Assembly: GCA_008508345.1 (NCBI GenBank)
Contig: QNGE01002669.1
Span: 38,349 to 102,348, forward strand
Source of the DNA: Paragonimus westermani
Taxonomy: Eukaryota > Platyhelminthes > Trematoda > Plagiorchiida > Troglotrematidae
DNA: 64,000 nt
Direction: 5' to 3'
This document shows positions 31,900 to 44,900 of the stretch, piece by piece. The position numbers were made by a program, and so were the translations under genes. The notes below the pieces were generated by a model that made no database searches, was not told the DNA's origin, and saw only the letters and a program-made list of their open reading frames with translations. Numbering within the stretch: the stretch's first letter is position 1; every line of letters starts with the position of its first letter.

Positions 31900-34026
31900 G
31901 CGTACTGGATGAGTTGTCGGAAAACGATCGTGCAGGTTTCGAGATGTATGCTAACAATATTGCAACCAAGCGAATGGACATCGAAATGACCGACCTGTCC
32001 AATCGGTTGATTCCTGTGAAAGCGTGCACCAAATTTCCGAGTAATCTCGAGCGGTATGTTCAGAACTTCTTCTCTTTGAAACTGAACAGAATTTTGCTTG
32101 AGGCAATGTCACTGGGACCTAATTTTTGTTATCCACGTCGTAAGAATAGCCAACTTGATTTAGGGGTCCATTGTCATCTGTGAACGAAGTAAGACTGAAA
32201 TCAACATTGGTGAACTCGTGCTATCAGTATCTTAACCACACGCCGGAAGTAAACACAGCTATTGACGAAGCAACATTTAGATGCATCGAAGTGTTTACAG
32301 AAGAACGAGCGTATGATGCTGTCCAGACCGGATGAGGGAACAGGAGTTGTCTTAATGAACAGGAGTGATTACGTTTCCATAATGAACGATATACTAGGTG
32401 ATAGCTAAAAATTTATAGTTATAGAAAAGGCGACATCTAAAACGTTGTGTGTAGTGAAACAGAAAGGGGATAATTGATCCGGCCACTTTTGAGCGCATCC
32501 GTTCCACTGGAACAATAATCCCTAGGTTATGCGGTCTGCCCAAAGTGCACAAAGTAGGCTTGCCTTTGAGACCCATTTTGGATATGTGCAACACGCCTTA
32601 TCATGCTCCGGCCAAATGACATGCCGGTCTACTGGAACCCAACAGGTTGGAGCTGGCATAACACAGTCTCCGGGATACGTTTCATTTCATTGACGCAATC
32701 CAAGACCTGAATCTAAACAACCAAGGAATGTTCTCATTCAATGTTGCCTCGCTAGTTATGAGCGTGCCTCTACAAAAGACAACTGACTACTCATGCGGCT
32801 GCACTGAGCGTAACAACAAACATGGGCATCTCAAAAGATGAACTAAGATAACTGCTGGTGCTTTGTACAAGTTCAGTTTGTGTCCAACAATGCGACGTAC
32901 GGACAGAAAGATGGAGTGGCAATGGGCTCACCTCTAGGTCCCCTGTTAGCCGACGTTTTCATGAGTAAACTGGAGACCAACCAACTGGGCGCGGTCATCG
33001 AACAATTTGCGTCATCAACGAGAATGCTAACATGAACAGAGTTATGGCAGCTTTGAACTCCGCTCGTGACAGTATTAAATTCACCAAGGAGTCAGAGAAC
33101 CATGGTGAAATAATTTTTTTGGACGTTGGTATAGTAAGAAGAGAAGATGGTTCAATCCGACGAAACGTGTAAAGAAAACAGACTTGGAGTGGCCAGTACA
33201 TTCACTTTGACAGTTCTGTTCCGCTAAATTAAAAGCGAAACCTCATACGATGCCTGATGGGTAGAGCGTTAAAGATCTGCACCGCTGACACCTTAAAAGC
33301 TGAACTAGACTTTCTACAAGAGGTGTTCATGCATAATGGCGGTAGAGTTGAAATTTAAGCCACCCTCTGTGAATAAGAAACTTGTGTTTAGAAGTCTTCC
33401 TTTCAAGGGAGATCTCCTGGCCGAAATTATCTCCAGAAAGCTAAGAAATTGAGTCGAAACAACCTACCTTGCCGTCCAGTTGCGCATCGGTTTCCGTCCA
33501 ACACCCGTTGTCATGTCACAACTCAAAGACAAACGTCCACGCTCTACAACCAGTTATTGTGTGTACTCTTGTTTGCTCGTGTCGAATATCATATATTGGT
33601 CGTACTACAAGACGACTGTCGGACAGACTGCGTGGTTGAACAGTGATGTGACTAAAACGGTTTCAAGTCCGACTGTTGATCGTTTGACCGACTCTACGCA
33701 TTTCCAAAAAGGCTGGCTGCAAAGTCTATCTGAATGCTGAGGCTGCGATCAAATGTGAGTGATGGTCAAATTGAAAATAAACCAAATCCCCGACTACTCA
33801 TCAGTAATCTAATCATTCTGTCAGTAAGAATGATGCTTTTCGGATCGTCTACCGAGTGCCGAGGAATCGACCAAAAATGATGAGATTCCGAATGGTGACC
33901 GCTACCGAAGCCATTAGCACCAGATTGCGCAACCCTGACCTCTGTGTTCAGAAGAGGTTCATGCGGGCACTTACCCTCCCCTGGCCCACAATCAATCAAG
34001 CCCACGATTTGGAAGTGATTGCGTAA
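31900..34026 (+). mobile_element. Penelope-like element relic C
   Basis: The protein order can be followed across several plus-strand frames. The frame 31914-32183 has SNLERYVQNFFSL and LGPNFCYPRRKNSQLDL, an N-terminal signature of this family. Near 32525-32600, LCGLPKVHKVGLPLRPILD keeps the RT finger motif. Near 32874-32980, DGVAMGSPLGPLLADV is fully conserved, but the Y-x-DD box that should follow has been deleted or scrambled. IKFTKESENHGEIIFLDV follows near 33070-33130. A decayed GIY-YIG region lies at 33480-33650. A SINE (33705-33815) interrupts the element. Its C-terminus resumes as NDAFRIVYRVPRNRP and EAISTRLRNPDLCVQKRF, ending with a stop at 34024. RT would copy element RNA and the nuclease would nick target DNA, but this copy is dead. 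Confidence 0.85.
33705..33815 (+). repeat. SINE copy 4 inserted in Penelope relic C
   Basis: Blocks GGCTGGCTGCAAAG, CTGCGATCAAATGTGAGTGA, AAAATAAACCAAATCCCCGA and CATCAGTAATCT match the 3' body at 16.6 kb. It sits between the endonuclease and C-terminal coding parts of the Penelope relic. Only the 3' portion of the SINE is present. Confidence 0.7.
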
Positions 34027-36354
34027 CTGATAAAAAAGATGTCTTCCCTAACCTATATCGACCGTTTTCCTGACTCACCCTGATCACTGCTTTCATGTTT
34101 ATTGTATTGTAATTAGCCTGATGATCAAACACAGAAAACAAGTCTTGCTCTCTACTCTGTCGTTCTCATGAATCCAATCAGAGCTGGCTGTCAGTCCAGA
34201 CGAGATGTGGAAACTTCTGGTTTGTCACCAGAGCAGAAGAACAAGACCGAAGGACTAGCGCTCAGTCAATCCACTTACGTTCTTTGGATGAAATCGTTCG
34301 GTCGTTGGTGGTTAGTCTTTAGAGGAGTAGGCAACCATTACAGCCCCAGAAGGGGTTCAGGAGAAAGCTTTCGTGAGCACCTGGTCCCCATGGCTACAGA
34401 CAAAGCAATGGGAAGCTGTTTCGACCTTGTTGGGTCTCAAAAATACCAAACACGTAGGGAATTCAAGTACATGATCCGTGAACAAGCTGTTAGAATGCTT
34501 GGAACAACCTCTCCCTGAAGCACTTCTGAGGTCGAAGTGTTTGCTTGTTGGTTCGTAGACTGATCGCAACGATTGACTGATACTTTGTTGCGCGCTATGG
34601 TAATGTCCGGAATGCATAGAACTCAATAAGGATGGGTGTATGCTGTTTGGGGGAGGGAGGTGTACTACGTGGGTTATCACATATAAATTTAATACGACCA
34701 AACCTGAGTTGTTGAAATCCATAGATTCTATCATTCATACACATCACTTGGGAACTTGTGTATCATCTAACGCTTTTACTAAAATCATGCTCTGTTGCCT
34801 AGGTGAACTATGCTGAATACAGATGTTCCTTTGTCCTAACAGTTTCCATAATTTGTGCTTCTTCAAGATGCATGTGATTACTCACCACACGCTGAACAGT
34901 GCACATGATTGTAAAATTAACCACATGAATTTTCAGTGTACTTGAGCTGCCAAAGTGTTCCTAACCAATGGCTGTAGGTCAGTCACAAGAATCTTGTTGT
35001 CCAACTTACAAAGAGAGTCTATGGGTAATCATTGCTTGGGTACGCTGATTGTAGTTTTACCATTTCGCACGAATGTCAGGATGCGACTAAATACACAGCA
35101 ACAATGTACCAATAATCACTACCGTATTAGGGTTGTATGCCACCCGTTGGAGATAAGAAGAAACATTTCAGCTGGTCCCAGTATTTAAATTAGTGCTATA
35201 AAAATTATACCTGTTCTCATGTCAAGGATGTCAACATGTGCGAACCAAAAATGAACATAGTTATGGTTTTATTTTACTTTCCCCTCAAAAATCCTCCGGT
35301 TAGTTTGTTAATCTGTGTACCTTTGTCCGACAATGGTGTGATTTTTCGCGAATACATGGCTTGCAAACAATGACTAAGTATATTTTGAACTGACACTGTT
35401 TCAGTACTATGTGACTGTTGGTTGTTTTTTGTGTTGCAAAGACAGGTGGAGTCGTAATATAAATATAGACATGAGATGCTTGGTCCTTCTCGGCAAATTA
35501 ATTTTCCGGTCGCACTAATCTTTCAAAGTTAAACAATTTAAATAGTACAGGGTTTTGGGATTCCGTTACGGGATAAACATATCTGTCTGTCAAGGATATC
35601 GACTTAATCAAGCAGTGAACGTACATAGTTATGCTTTTGTTTACACAAATTATTCTAGCTACGTAGTCATCTTTTTATAGAGTTGTCCAATATTGGCGCA
35701 ATTTTCAACGATCTTGTAGCTGGTGAAAACCGATGGTTAATTGTACTTTAGACGGACACTGTGCTCCAATAATATGTGACCGATGACCGATTTCCACGTT
35801 GGGAGCACAAACAAAACCATCAGAGAAAAATTACGAAACAAAAATGCCTAGTAGCCCTAAAAGTATATATCTTCTAGTTGTTTTAACCTTTCAAAATAAA
35901 CTTCTATTGCTGTCCTAAGACTTTTTGAAACCGCGAATTTATTTGGTCTATGTAAAATTTTAACCCAAAAATATACCACTCAGGAACAATCCCGAAGATA
36001 TTTGCTATCAAAAGTAACACATACTCAAATACAGAACTCTTTCTATTGCCCGAGGGATACGACCTATTAGGCAGGTGAGTGGAACTCGCTTGCATATTGA
36101 TCACATTGTGCTTCGCTCAACAGGACAGTTTATAAGCTGGTTTGTTTTCTATCACGACTTACTTCCCCTTACTGTTGCGCTTCCTCTCCTCATAGATTGA
36201 CTTCCGTCTGCCGTTGATGGCTAACTTATAAACGTGCACGCATCGTACGCAGCTCCAGAAAGAGCCGACGAAATTTTTATCAACCGTTAGCCTGCTGACC
36301 ACCAACAAAGTGGTGAACAGCTGACTGGACTTTGTTGGGTCACATCAGCGCCAC
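34027..36354. other. unassigned DNA
   Basis: A plus-strand frame of 116 codons at 34168-34518 and an overlapping minus frame of 125 codons show no motif. Nothing else was recognised. Confidence 0.4.
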
Positions 36355-36435
36355 TCACGCTGATGAATCGAAGCCAACGGTCTGTGAATGAGCACCAGGT
36401 TGTAATCCTGATTCTTATTCACTAGACCACAGAGT
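36355..36435 (-). repeat. tRNA-like promoter region, possible SINE head
   Basis: On the minus strand, an A-box-like TGGTCTAGTGAATAAG (36414-36429) is followed ~45 bases later by a B-box-like GGCTTCGATTCATC (36362-36375). That spacing fits an RNA polymerase III internal promoter. I cannot fold a full cloverleaf by eye, so a tRNA gene is not claimed. Confidence 0.35.
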
Positions 36436-37193
36436 CGCAGTCACCAGAGTTGCAGAAAGGTGAGAATTTCTTTATTTTGCCGTTGCGCTTCCTCCCCATT
36501 TTCTCGATTCCCCGCAGTGCGTGACGCTGGTGAGATTCAGAAAGGTCAAAACAGTCGTCAATCGCTTTGCTGGTGGTCATTAGGACCATCCGTTTTCCGT
36601 CAAAGTTTTGGTTAATTACGAATTACAAAGATGCCATTTATCCCAGTGACGGCGTCCCGGCTTTTTTTTTATCCAGAGTTCACATTTTCGGTAACATTAA
36701 AGTGCAGCACCCTGCGAATTATTACAGTCCACGAAATCTTCGAAGTCTGAGCAATATGTTCTCGCGCATTATCCTCCTGAATTGTGCCTGCCAAAAAATG
36801 TTCATTATTGTTTGATCAAAACAGGTAATCAGAAGCGTTACTGCTCATAACTTCCTTTGAAGACATTCATTTCAATCTTTTACCCCCTCATCAAATATGC
36901 ACTCATCGTACCCGGCTTTTTCATGCGCATGACACTCGCGTAAATGGCAAGATCCTGGTCATCTCAAGACCAAAATGTTCGGCATTCAAATGACCAACGG
37001 GCAAACATGTGTGACAGTTTCCAGCGTCGACCGAGCATGTCGGTGGGTATTTAAGTCAACCTTCAAAGGAGTGCGCGCACACACAGTTAGCTAAAGCGGG
37101 CAGAAAATGACACAACACGTTCTGGAAATCTGCACCCACAGAAATCCACAAAATCCGGGATCTAGAGCGGAATCTTACCCAATGTGCACGCTT
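36436..37193. other. unassigned DNA
   Basis: No gene or repeat recognised. The sequence grows GC-richer toward the inverted repeats around the assembly gap. Confidence 0.4.
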
Positions 37194-37240
37194 CCTGACC
37201 GAGTCGGGTGAGCGAACGGGCACAACACAGCGTTGAAACC
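37194..37240 (-). repeat. outer inverted-repeat block, left side of gap
   Basis: Its reverse complement (GTGTTGTGCCCGTTCGCTC then ACCCGACTCGG) matches 39399-39446 at roughly 85% over 47 bases, in opposite orientation across the gap. Confidence 0.65.
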
Positions 37241-37590
37241 ACGGCCAACAGATTATGAACGCTGTCCGGTGCAACAAACTCTTTCATCAACTTTCGAACT
37301 GACCAACAGATAACCCATCACGTACCCACAAATTCTGAACTAAAACCCCCAGTGGTTTCCTCCACATTTTTATCGCAAGCCACATAAATAAAAACAAATT
37401 CAATACGCTGTCCTGTCGTCAGATTATTGTCACTTCGTTCTCTTACTTGCGTTCCACCAGTGTGATCTGGTGCCAGCTCGATAAATTCACTCAGACCATG
37501 TTGGATGAGGTTGCCGTCCGGCAAACTGAACTGAGAAGAGTGTGATGCAATACAGTGCAACCAGACCAGAATCGGGTAGGCAGACAAGCA

Positions 37591-37829
37591 CACACAGGGT
37601 TGGCGGCATCCAAATCGGATCAGCCTGTCACAGTGACCGAAGCCAAAGGACGCCTGCGCTTAGCCATCACTGCAATTGGCTTTGCGCTGCACCAATTGCA
37701 CTTCCACCAACACACCACATATCCAGTGTAAACCCGAAGGAATAAGACCGGGAGGTGTGCCAGTGGGGCCTTTGTGTCCAGCCGGCCAATGCTGGTTAGC
37801 CACTTGATTGGCTAATAAGGAAAGGAAAC
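37591..37829 (+). repeat. dispersed GC-rich repeat, copy cut by the gap
   Basis: About 239 bases match 56121-56345 block by block: TGTCACAGTGAC, GAAGCCAAAGGACGCCTGCG, GGTGTGCCAGTGGGG, CTTTGTGTCCAGCCGGCCAA. The copy runs into the N run. Open frames reported across this area are artefacts of N. Confidence 0.85.
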
Positions 37830-38764
37830 NNNNNNNNNNNNNNNNNNNNNNNNNNNNNNNNNNNNNNNNNNNNNNNNNNNNNNNNNNNNNNNNNNNNNNN
37901 NNNNNNNNNNNNNNNNNNNNNNNNNNNNNNNNNNNNNNNNNNNNNNNNNNNNNNNNNNNNNNNNNNNNNNNNNNNNNNNNNNNNNNNNNNNNNNNNNNNN
38001 NNNNNNNNNNNNNNNNNNNNNNNNNNNNNNNNNNNNNNNNNNNNNNNNNNNNNNNNNNNNNNNNNNNNNNNNNNNNNNNNNNNNNNNNNNNNNNNNNNNN
38101 NNNNNNNNNNNNNNNNNNNNNNNNNNNNNNNNNNNNNNNNNNNNNNNNNNNNNNNNNNNNNNNNNNNNNNNNNNNNNNNNNNNNNNNNNNNNNNNNNNNN
38201 NNNNNNNNNNNNNNNNNNNNNNNNNNNNNNNNNNNNNNNNNNNNNNNNNNNNNNNNNNNNNNNNNNNNNNNNNNNNNNNNNNNNNNNNNNNNNNNNNNNN
38301 NNNNNNNNNNNNNNNNNNNNNNNNNNNNNNNNNNNNNNNNNNNNNNNNNNNNNNNNNNNNNNNNNNNNNNNNNNNNNNNNNNNNNNNNNNNNNNNNNNNN
38401 NNNNNNNNNNNNNNNNNNNNNNNNNNNNNNNNNNNNNNNNNNNNNNNNNNNNNNNNNNNNNNNNNNNNNNNNNNNNNNNNNNNNNNNNNNNNNNNNNNNN
38501 NNNNNNNNNNNNNNNNNNNNNNNNNNNNNNNNNNNNNNNNNNNNNNNNNNNNNNNNNNNNNNNNNNNNNNNNNNNNNNNNNNNNNNNNNNNNNNNNNNNN
38601 NNNNNNNNNNNNNNNNNNNNNNNNNNNNNNNNNNNNNNNNNNNNNNNNNNNNNNNNNNNNNNNNNNNNNNNNNNNNNNNNNNNNNNNNNNNNNNNNNNNN
38701 NNNNNNNNNNNNNNNNNNNNNNNNNNNNNNNNNNNNNNNNNNNNNNNNNNNNNNNNNNNNNNNN
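37830..38764. other. assembly gap (935 undetermined bases)
   Basis: A continuous run of n. Nothing can be said of its content, except that it is flanked by inverted copies of one repeat. Confidence 0.99.
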
Positions 38765-38815
38765 CTTCGGTCACTGTGACAGGCTAATCCGAATCGGATA
38801 CCGCCAACCGTGTGG
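38765..38815 (-). repeat. inverted copy of the dispersed repeat at the gap edge
   Basis: The reverse complement reads GGTTGGCGGTATCCGATTCG and AGCCTGTCACAGTGACCGAA, matching 37591-37642 at about 90%. The copy begins at the gap edge. Confidence 0.85.
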
Positions 38816-39398
38816 CTGACGCCTCGTGCCATGGATTTTGCCGACCAATCCGCGTCCGTTAGTCCGATTTCGTTACGCGACGGATCGTCCGGTCGCCCAT
38901 GTTGTTTGGAATCTGCTCGTTCAGGGCTTTGGACATAGCTCACCTCCGCGTTGAGATATTCCATCGAGCGTTGGACTAATCGCACCTCCGGGTTGGCCAC
39001 CCATCAGAGTACGTCAGGTCAGAGCGAACAAATGACGCAATAAATCCAAGTGCACAGTACGACGTGCTCCAGACTTGGAAAAATTGCTGTCCAAGTCAGC
39101 GTATAATCTTTGTCGCTCATGGATGCAGCGTTTTGTTATTCATCGTTTGGTAAAAATTTATCGTGGTGACACATTCCGTTAGGGAACTATCGTGTTTTTG
39201 ATTTGTCCATCTATGCATTCTGGTTCTCAGTCCAGCATTGTATTTCACGCGCTGAGGCGGTTACAGAGATGCGTGCAGACAGCTCGGTGATATCGATCGT
39301 GGGCCGTGTTGGCCAAACCACTGGGTCGATGAGACCAGCCAGTTTACCGGAAATGTGTACACACCCGCCACCCATCCACAGTGAACTAATCTGACTGG
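38816..39398. other. unassigned DNA right of the gap
   Basis: A minus frame of ~60 charged codons lies at 38816-39000, but it has no known motif. It was prolonged only by the N run. Confidence 0.35.
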
Positions 39399-39446
39399 GG
39401 TTTCGGCGATGTGTTGTGCCCGTTTGCTCACCCGACTCGGCTAGGT
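39399..39446 (+). repeat. outer inverted-repeat block, right side of gap
   Basis: It carries GTGTTGTGCCCGTTTGCTC and ACCCGACTCGG and pairs with 37194-37240 in inverted orientation. Confidence 0.65.
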
Positions 39447-41911
39447 GGCATGCCCGTTGAGTAAGTTATTTGGTCTGGATTCCGGAATCTGTTGCTGGGT
39501 GGTGTATGAGGTATCATGGCCCTCAGTTGCGGCAAACGACTCAAATACATTAACGAATTGACAAGCCAACGAACATTTCAGGCGGAGGTTTAGCCAATCG
39601 GTCCCGCGTTCATCAGTCAGTGCACTCCATTCGGCACGGCTTCGCATGTGTGCGTGAGCAAAAGGAACAGAATTCGGTGAGCGATGACTCATCTGTTTTG
39701 TTCCAGCTACAAGCTGTCGCATCGTAAATTTGAGAGTAGACCCGTTGACCATCCCCAGACTAGTTTTAAATTCGAATCAGAGTGTATTTACACTTGGTGG
39801 CACGGCAAACAAAAAGGTCGATTCGCAAAATGTGGGTAGGGAGGGAAGGACGGTGGAAGACTGAGATGTCCAATGGACTGAAAATGAACGAAGCCATGTT
39901 GCCGGTTAGTCGGAGAATGTGTAAGACAAATTGGATCGACTTAGTCACCCTACGGAATTTGTGACGGCTAACCGACGTAATACAAATTAGTAATTTACGT
40001 ACGCTCCGACCTGGATAAAATGCACCGGATGTAGGGGACGATGAATATTGAAAACAACCAGAACGAATGTAGTTTGTGTGCAAGTACCCAAAAATCAACA
40101 AGTTCCTTATGGGTCAATCGGATGAGATGCCTGAACGTCTTCTGATCATCACACGAAACCGTTTTTGAAACGGGCTACTAGACCCCTATGTCACTGAGTT
40201 GAACGTATCGGCCCAGGTGTGACACCTGCAAAAAATCACACAGTCAGTAGCATCAACTCGAGACTTTCAGTCCCGCACCCGCCCAAAGTTCACTGAATCA
40301 CTCATTCGATGTCTGTTCGTGCTGGGAATTTGGGACGAAGGTCTCACAAGACTCCTGTAGTGGTCAAGAACGAGTCCCTGAATAGCCTAAATAAATGTAA
40401 GCGTACTTCACTAGGCCATCGGTGACAGCAAAATGAACGGATAGTTACAAGAGTTCAAGCAAGTTACGGTAATCAGAGTTTGACTCATAGAAGGGGTTCA
40501 AGATGACCACCACAATATTCCAAATTACCAGTATCCGGGAGACAAGGACATTCCGGAATTAGCGTGGACAGCTGAAGCACGATCGGAGCTGCAACGATGT
40601 TTTTAGAACAGCGGAGCTGAAAAGGATTGGGTGAGAGATCCGTGTAGTAACGTCAAGCGACTGTGCCACAGGTAGAAAAACAGATTGGCGTGTGTGCATA
40701 AACTTTTTGTCGTTGTATTGCAGGGTAATTTTTAGTCAATTCGAACAGCATGTAAGGACGTACAAATGTTGTTGCACAAAAGTGAAACACCGTTAGTGAA
40801 CAAAAACAGGAAAAACTCTACACTCCTCCTACATCAAAGATGGCTGAGATTGATGCAATATATCGGTGGATGTAAGTTCGAAACTGCTGACAAATTTTGA
40901 CTTCAACGAATCACTCGAGATGCTGAGTACGATTAGCGCTGTGTTTATGACATTGACCGGAGGTAGAATCAGAATGTTTTTTTCGGTCAACAGCCAACAG
41001 TCAACAGCGTCGAGCAAAAGTGAACCGCCTAAAATGGACAGAAAATTGTCGAAAATGTTTTGAAAAGCCTCGTTTTAATTGCTGCTGTTAATCGCATAAG
41101 AAAGTGTGATGGAAATCTCGATTCACCGATTATCCAAACTCCGACACAACAGGAGATCTGACAAACGGCCAATCCAAATATCGCGGTAATACAACATCAG
41201 GATTGGACGAACGGTCTTAGTGTTGTGCCTTCCGTTATTCGTCAATTCATCTGTTCTGTATTCCACCAATTAACATACAGTTTATGACGTTACATGTGCT
41301 AATGAGATCAGCCAATGACAGGCTTTGATTTCTCTAATACTGTTGTATATCAATAAATTCGGTGTCTCAATCCATGAATAAGAATTGCTTACTGCTGCCA
41401 GTACCAGGTCTTCGCCTTATTACTTGCGTGGGAGGTTTCAATTCAAGTACGATTTCTAGGGCTATTCGAAGTCCCTAATTCTGAGCATCACAGAAAGCCA
41501 CAAGTGATTTTGATAAGTAGATGAGTAACGAGTTCTGATCCAGTCTGAACAAAAAAAAATTTAGCCGTGTGCACATCATATTAATTGATAGCAGTGGGTT
41601 GGTGCGCATTCAAGTGAATTCGGGCGCTACAATTCAATTGTTAGCTGCAAACTATCGCCCTGCATATGACTAGCTGCTGTGGAACGGTTCGCACCTCCAT
41701 CTGAAAGGCTGAGCCCCCAACAAATTCGTCAAGTTAAACAATGGGAGTGAGTGCCAAATGAGTTGTGTGGTCGTAGACCAAGACTGGGCCTCTATCCCGG
41801 GCACTGAGTTAATGCTGTATTTCAGGTTTGGTGTCTTCAATTATGACTAGTTTATTCATACATACGACTGAAAGGTCAATATTAGGATTCAATACACTAT
41901 AGTAGCCTTAG
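39447..41911. other. unassigned DNA
   Basis: Nothing recognisable. Overlapping short frames on both strands near 39441-40101 show no motif. Confidence 0.4.
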
Positions 41912-41992
41912 TGCGAGGTTAACGGATTCGACCGTTCAGCACGTCTTATCGCCAGGTGAATCAGCGCAGCTGATGAGCTACTGACCAGGAGT
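41912..41992 (-). repeat. tRNA-like SINE head
   Basis: On the minus strand an A-box-like TAGCTCATCAGCTGCG (41965-41980) precedes a B-box-like CGGTCGAATCCGTT (41921-41934) by about 46 bases, the spacing of a tRNA-type internal promoter. Between them, GGCGATAAGACG adds to a tRNA-derived look. A degraded SINE is more likely than a working tRNA. It is a different family from the 61 kb copies. Confidence 0.45.
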
Positions 41993-44900
41993 GTTCTAAT
42001 TGCCTTGCATGAAAACTTTTAACGAACCTGAACCTTCGACAAGTCGAAGTTGTAATATTGAAATTTGGGGGACCGGCGGATTAAGTTAGTCGGACATAAC
42101 TTAGTAGCAGGAATTCCATAGATTTACGGGTGTCTTAGTCGTTTCTACCTAAATGTAACACTATGGAGAGAGTACCATAGGTGATTAACTGTAAACAGCA
42201 TACTTCCGGGACTGCGTAAAGCTAATCGAAGCCAATCTGTCGACTGCATTCTGTCAGACAGTTTTAAATAAGAGATCCAATTACCTGATGACAGTTTGCA
42301 AGTTTCCGTTAGCTGCATCTACCGTTCACATTGGGAGTTTCCAAGCATTTTTTCAGGAACGATTAGTACGTGTATCGGGTGATTTTCAAGGATGAGTCCA
42401 CGTTACGTTGTAATCTTGAGGAAGTGGAGTACTGTTTCATTAACCACTATAACGATGTGCATGTCAACATTTCGAAACCCGCGACAGCACATTAACGTCA
42501 GAAAACACTAAGGCAGATCTAAACAAGGTCAAAGTGAACGAGAAATACCAGCTCTGAATTGTTTCTTACTAGGAACATTTAAAAGCACGACGTCCCTCCT
42601 TCAACTACGTTATGCAAGCATTCGGTGGAACTGGGGCAACAGTGTTGTGGACGCATTCTCACTTGCAGACGACCGACGTGCTTTTACGCTATCACCTGCT
42701 TATTTGTCTCACCTTTGATGGCCTGGTTAATTCGGATCGATAGGTTTCCGCATTCTGATTTGTTGATTCCCAGATTTGTCATAATTATGGTTAACATGAC
42801 GCATTCGTTTTGTTCACCAACTGAGCGGCAGAAATCCAGTGTACGCTCTCAGTTCTCGTGTTCTGACTCCGCACTGCTAATAGGGTTATAACACAGAGCC
42901 CCTAACGAAATCAGACAGCTTACTACGAAGACACCGGCTCTGACCCATGTAGGCCTCAATCTGCCACTAGAAGTATGCTGCGACAACAGCCAAAGTGGTT
43001 TGGGCGCGATACTCATGTGTCGAGGAAGAACTGATTTTCGCAGACCAACGTTGACAGAAACCGAACAACAGTGTGACTAGATGGTAAAAGTTGTCTGCAG
43101 AAAACATTTTAACAATTATATCCTAGGCAGAGAGACGACTGGATGGAACATGAGCCGCCTGTATCTACTATCAACAAGCCGCTTCACGTTGCGCTGCGAT
43201 GCCTGCAGCAATTGCCGGTATGTGTGTAAGGATAGGGCTGTACTGTGATCCACCGACCTGAAAGTGAAATTTCAATTATGGGGCACCGTTTCGTGTGCGT
43301 TTACGAGAAACTGAAAGCCACCAGCAATAGCTCGGAGAGGTTAGTATGTTTCATCCTTCGTGATAGCTGGCAAACATCTAAAAGAGGTTCAGCAGCATAC
43401 GGTAATCGACCTCACTTATGCGTTACTTCACGGAACGATTTCAAACATGTGACCAGAAGAAACCACATACCGCAGTGAGATGGTAGTGAGGCGGTTTCTT
43501 CATTGGAAAACTTGTAGCCAGTCAAGATTCACGCGCAAACTGTTGCGAGAAGAACTGGGGTCCATCAATACCAGCCAGTCAGAGCAACCATCAACTGTCA
43601 AATCGGATTTCATTGTAAGACGAGGTGATCAAAACGAATTGTTTGAATGCGTCTAGCATTTAAACGACCAAATTTCATGAATCAAGATGGTGAGAAGTAA
43701 GAACGGGCAGGTCAATCAAATTGCAACATAGGGGTCGCCCAAGAGCGCTCTCTATTGTGGACATTATAACTCCTCTGTAGTGTGCACTGGTTTTCTCATA
43801 GCTGGGAACTGTTTTGTATCACTTGCACAGTTGTTCTGTTTTATTTCAACGCATTTCCCAACTACGCAATATGTGCTGTGGGAATTGACGCAAGTTGTCG
43901 GTTTCGAGATGAATTAATGATTTATGACGGTCTCATCTTTAAAAGAAACAAAACTATTCCACAATCCCTTCACCATTTTTTGTTGTGTCAAGAGTTACTC
44001 CAGTAGAGCAACGGACATGTGGCGACCACAGATCGTGTGGCGTCTCCATGGTTCCCGTTTGCAACCGTGTTTCCTCAATTGTCTGCTCTGTACGCATACT
44101 TCTGTGTGCATGCCTGATAAAGGAAGCCTGTTACGAACTCTTAATTAGTTGTGCAGCCAGTTGCACGCACTAAATACTGACCCTTTTCCTAATGGCCCAT
44201 CTAGTATTCCATTCATCAAGATCATTTTGCCTGCAACTTTTCAAATATCGTTTAACTTACCCGAACGCTCCAGCCACTTTCCACTTCGCGCTTTCGAATG
44301 CCGCTGAATGGAGTGGAACACATCTGGTGTTCTTTTCCTTTCTGCTCTTGGATGCTGTAGTTGGTCCCAGACTAGGTTACAATTAACTACTGATCATATT
44401 TCCAAACAATATCAGGAATGTACGGTTTGTTTCCAAACCCTACTACGTTCTTTTAGTTCGATACCTGCTGGGACTGTGTTTCGACTCTTTCAGGAAAAGC
44501 GTTCTAAATTGTTAGTGAACCAGGGTCAAGCGCATACCCACTTGTCCACTACACACACAGCATTTTGGGCAGGCATGACGAGCCAAATTTGAACCTGTGT
44601 ATTGAACTGCTCTGTTTACTGAAGACTTTAGGCCAAACAACAAAAGGAATCTGTGGGAACGTTCGAGACACTCAAAAGCACGCGGCACAAGGTTGCAGTG
44701 GACTTATTCCAAAAAAAGACGGAAATAACTACTTTAACATGATAAACTAAATGACTACTTAGAAATTGATGCTCTGTTTAGCAAAAGGTCACATGAAGTG
44801 ATAAAAAACAGGTTGTCAGTTCAGACGACACAAACCACCGGAACAGGCCTCCTTAATCAACCGTAGAGCTCGAGTAACTCACTAAGAGATGGGTAGTCAG

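Noticed and set aside
37660..39000. Long open frames (up to 446 codons) across the gap
   Set aside because: They are open only because undetermined bases contain no stops; more than 300 codons are unknown.
44308..44592. Overlapping short plus frames at 43.8-44.75 kb
   Set aside because: Several overlapping frames of similar length in different phases with no motif are typical of chance.
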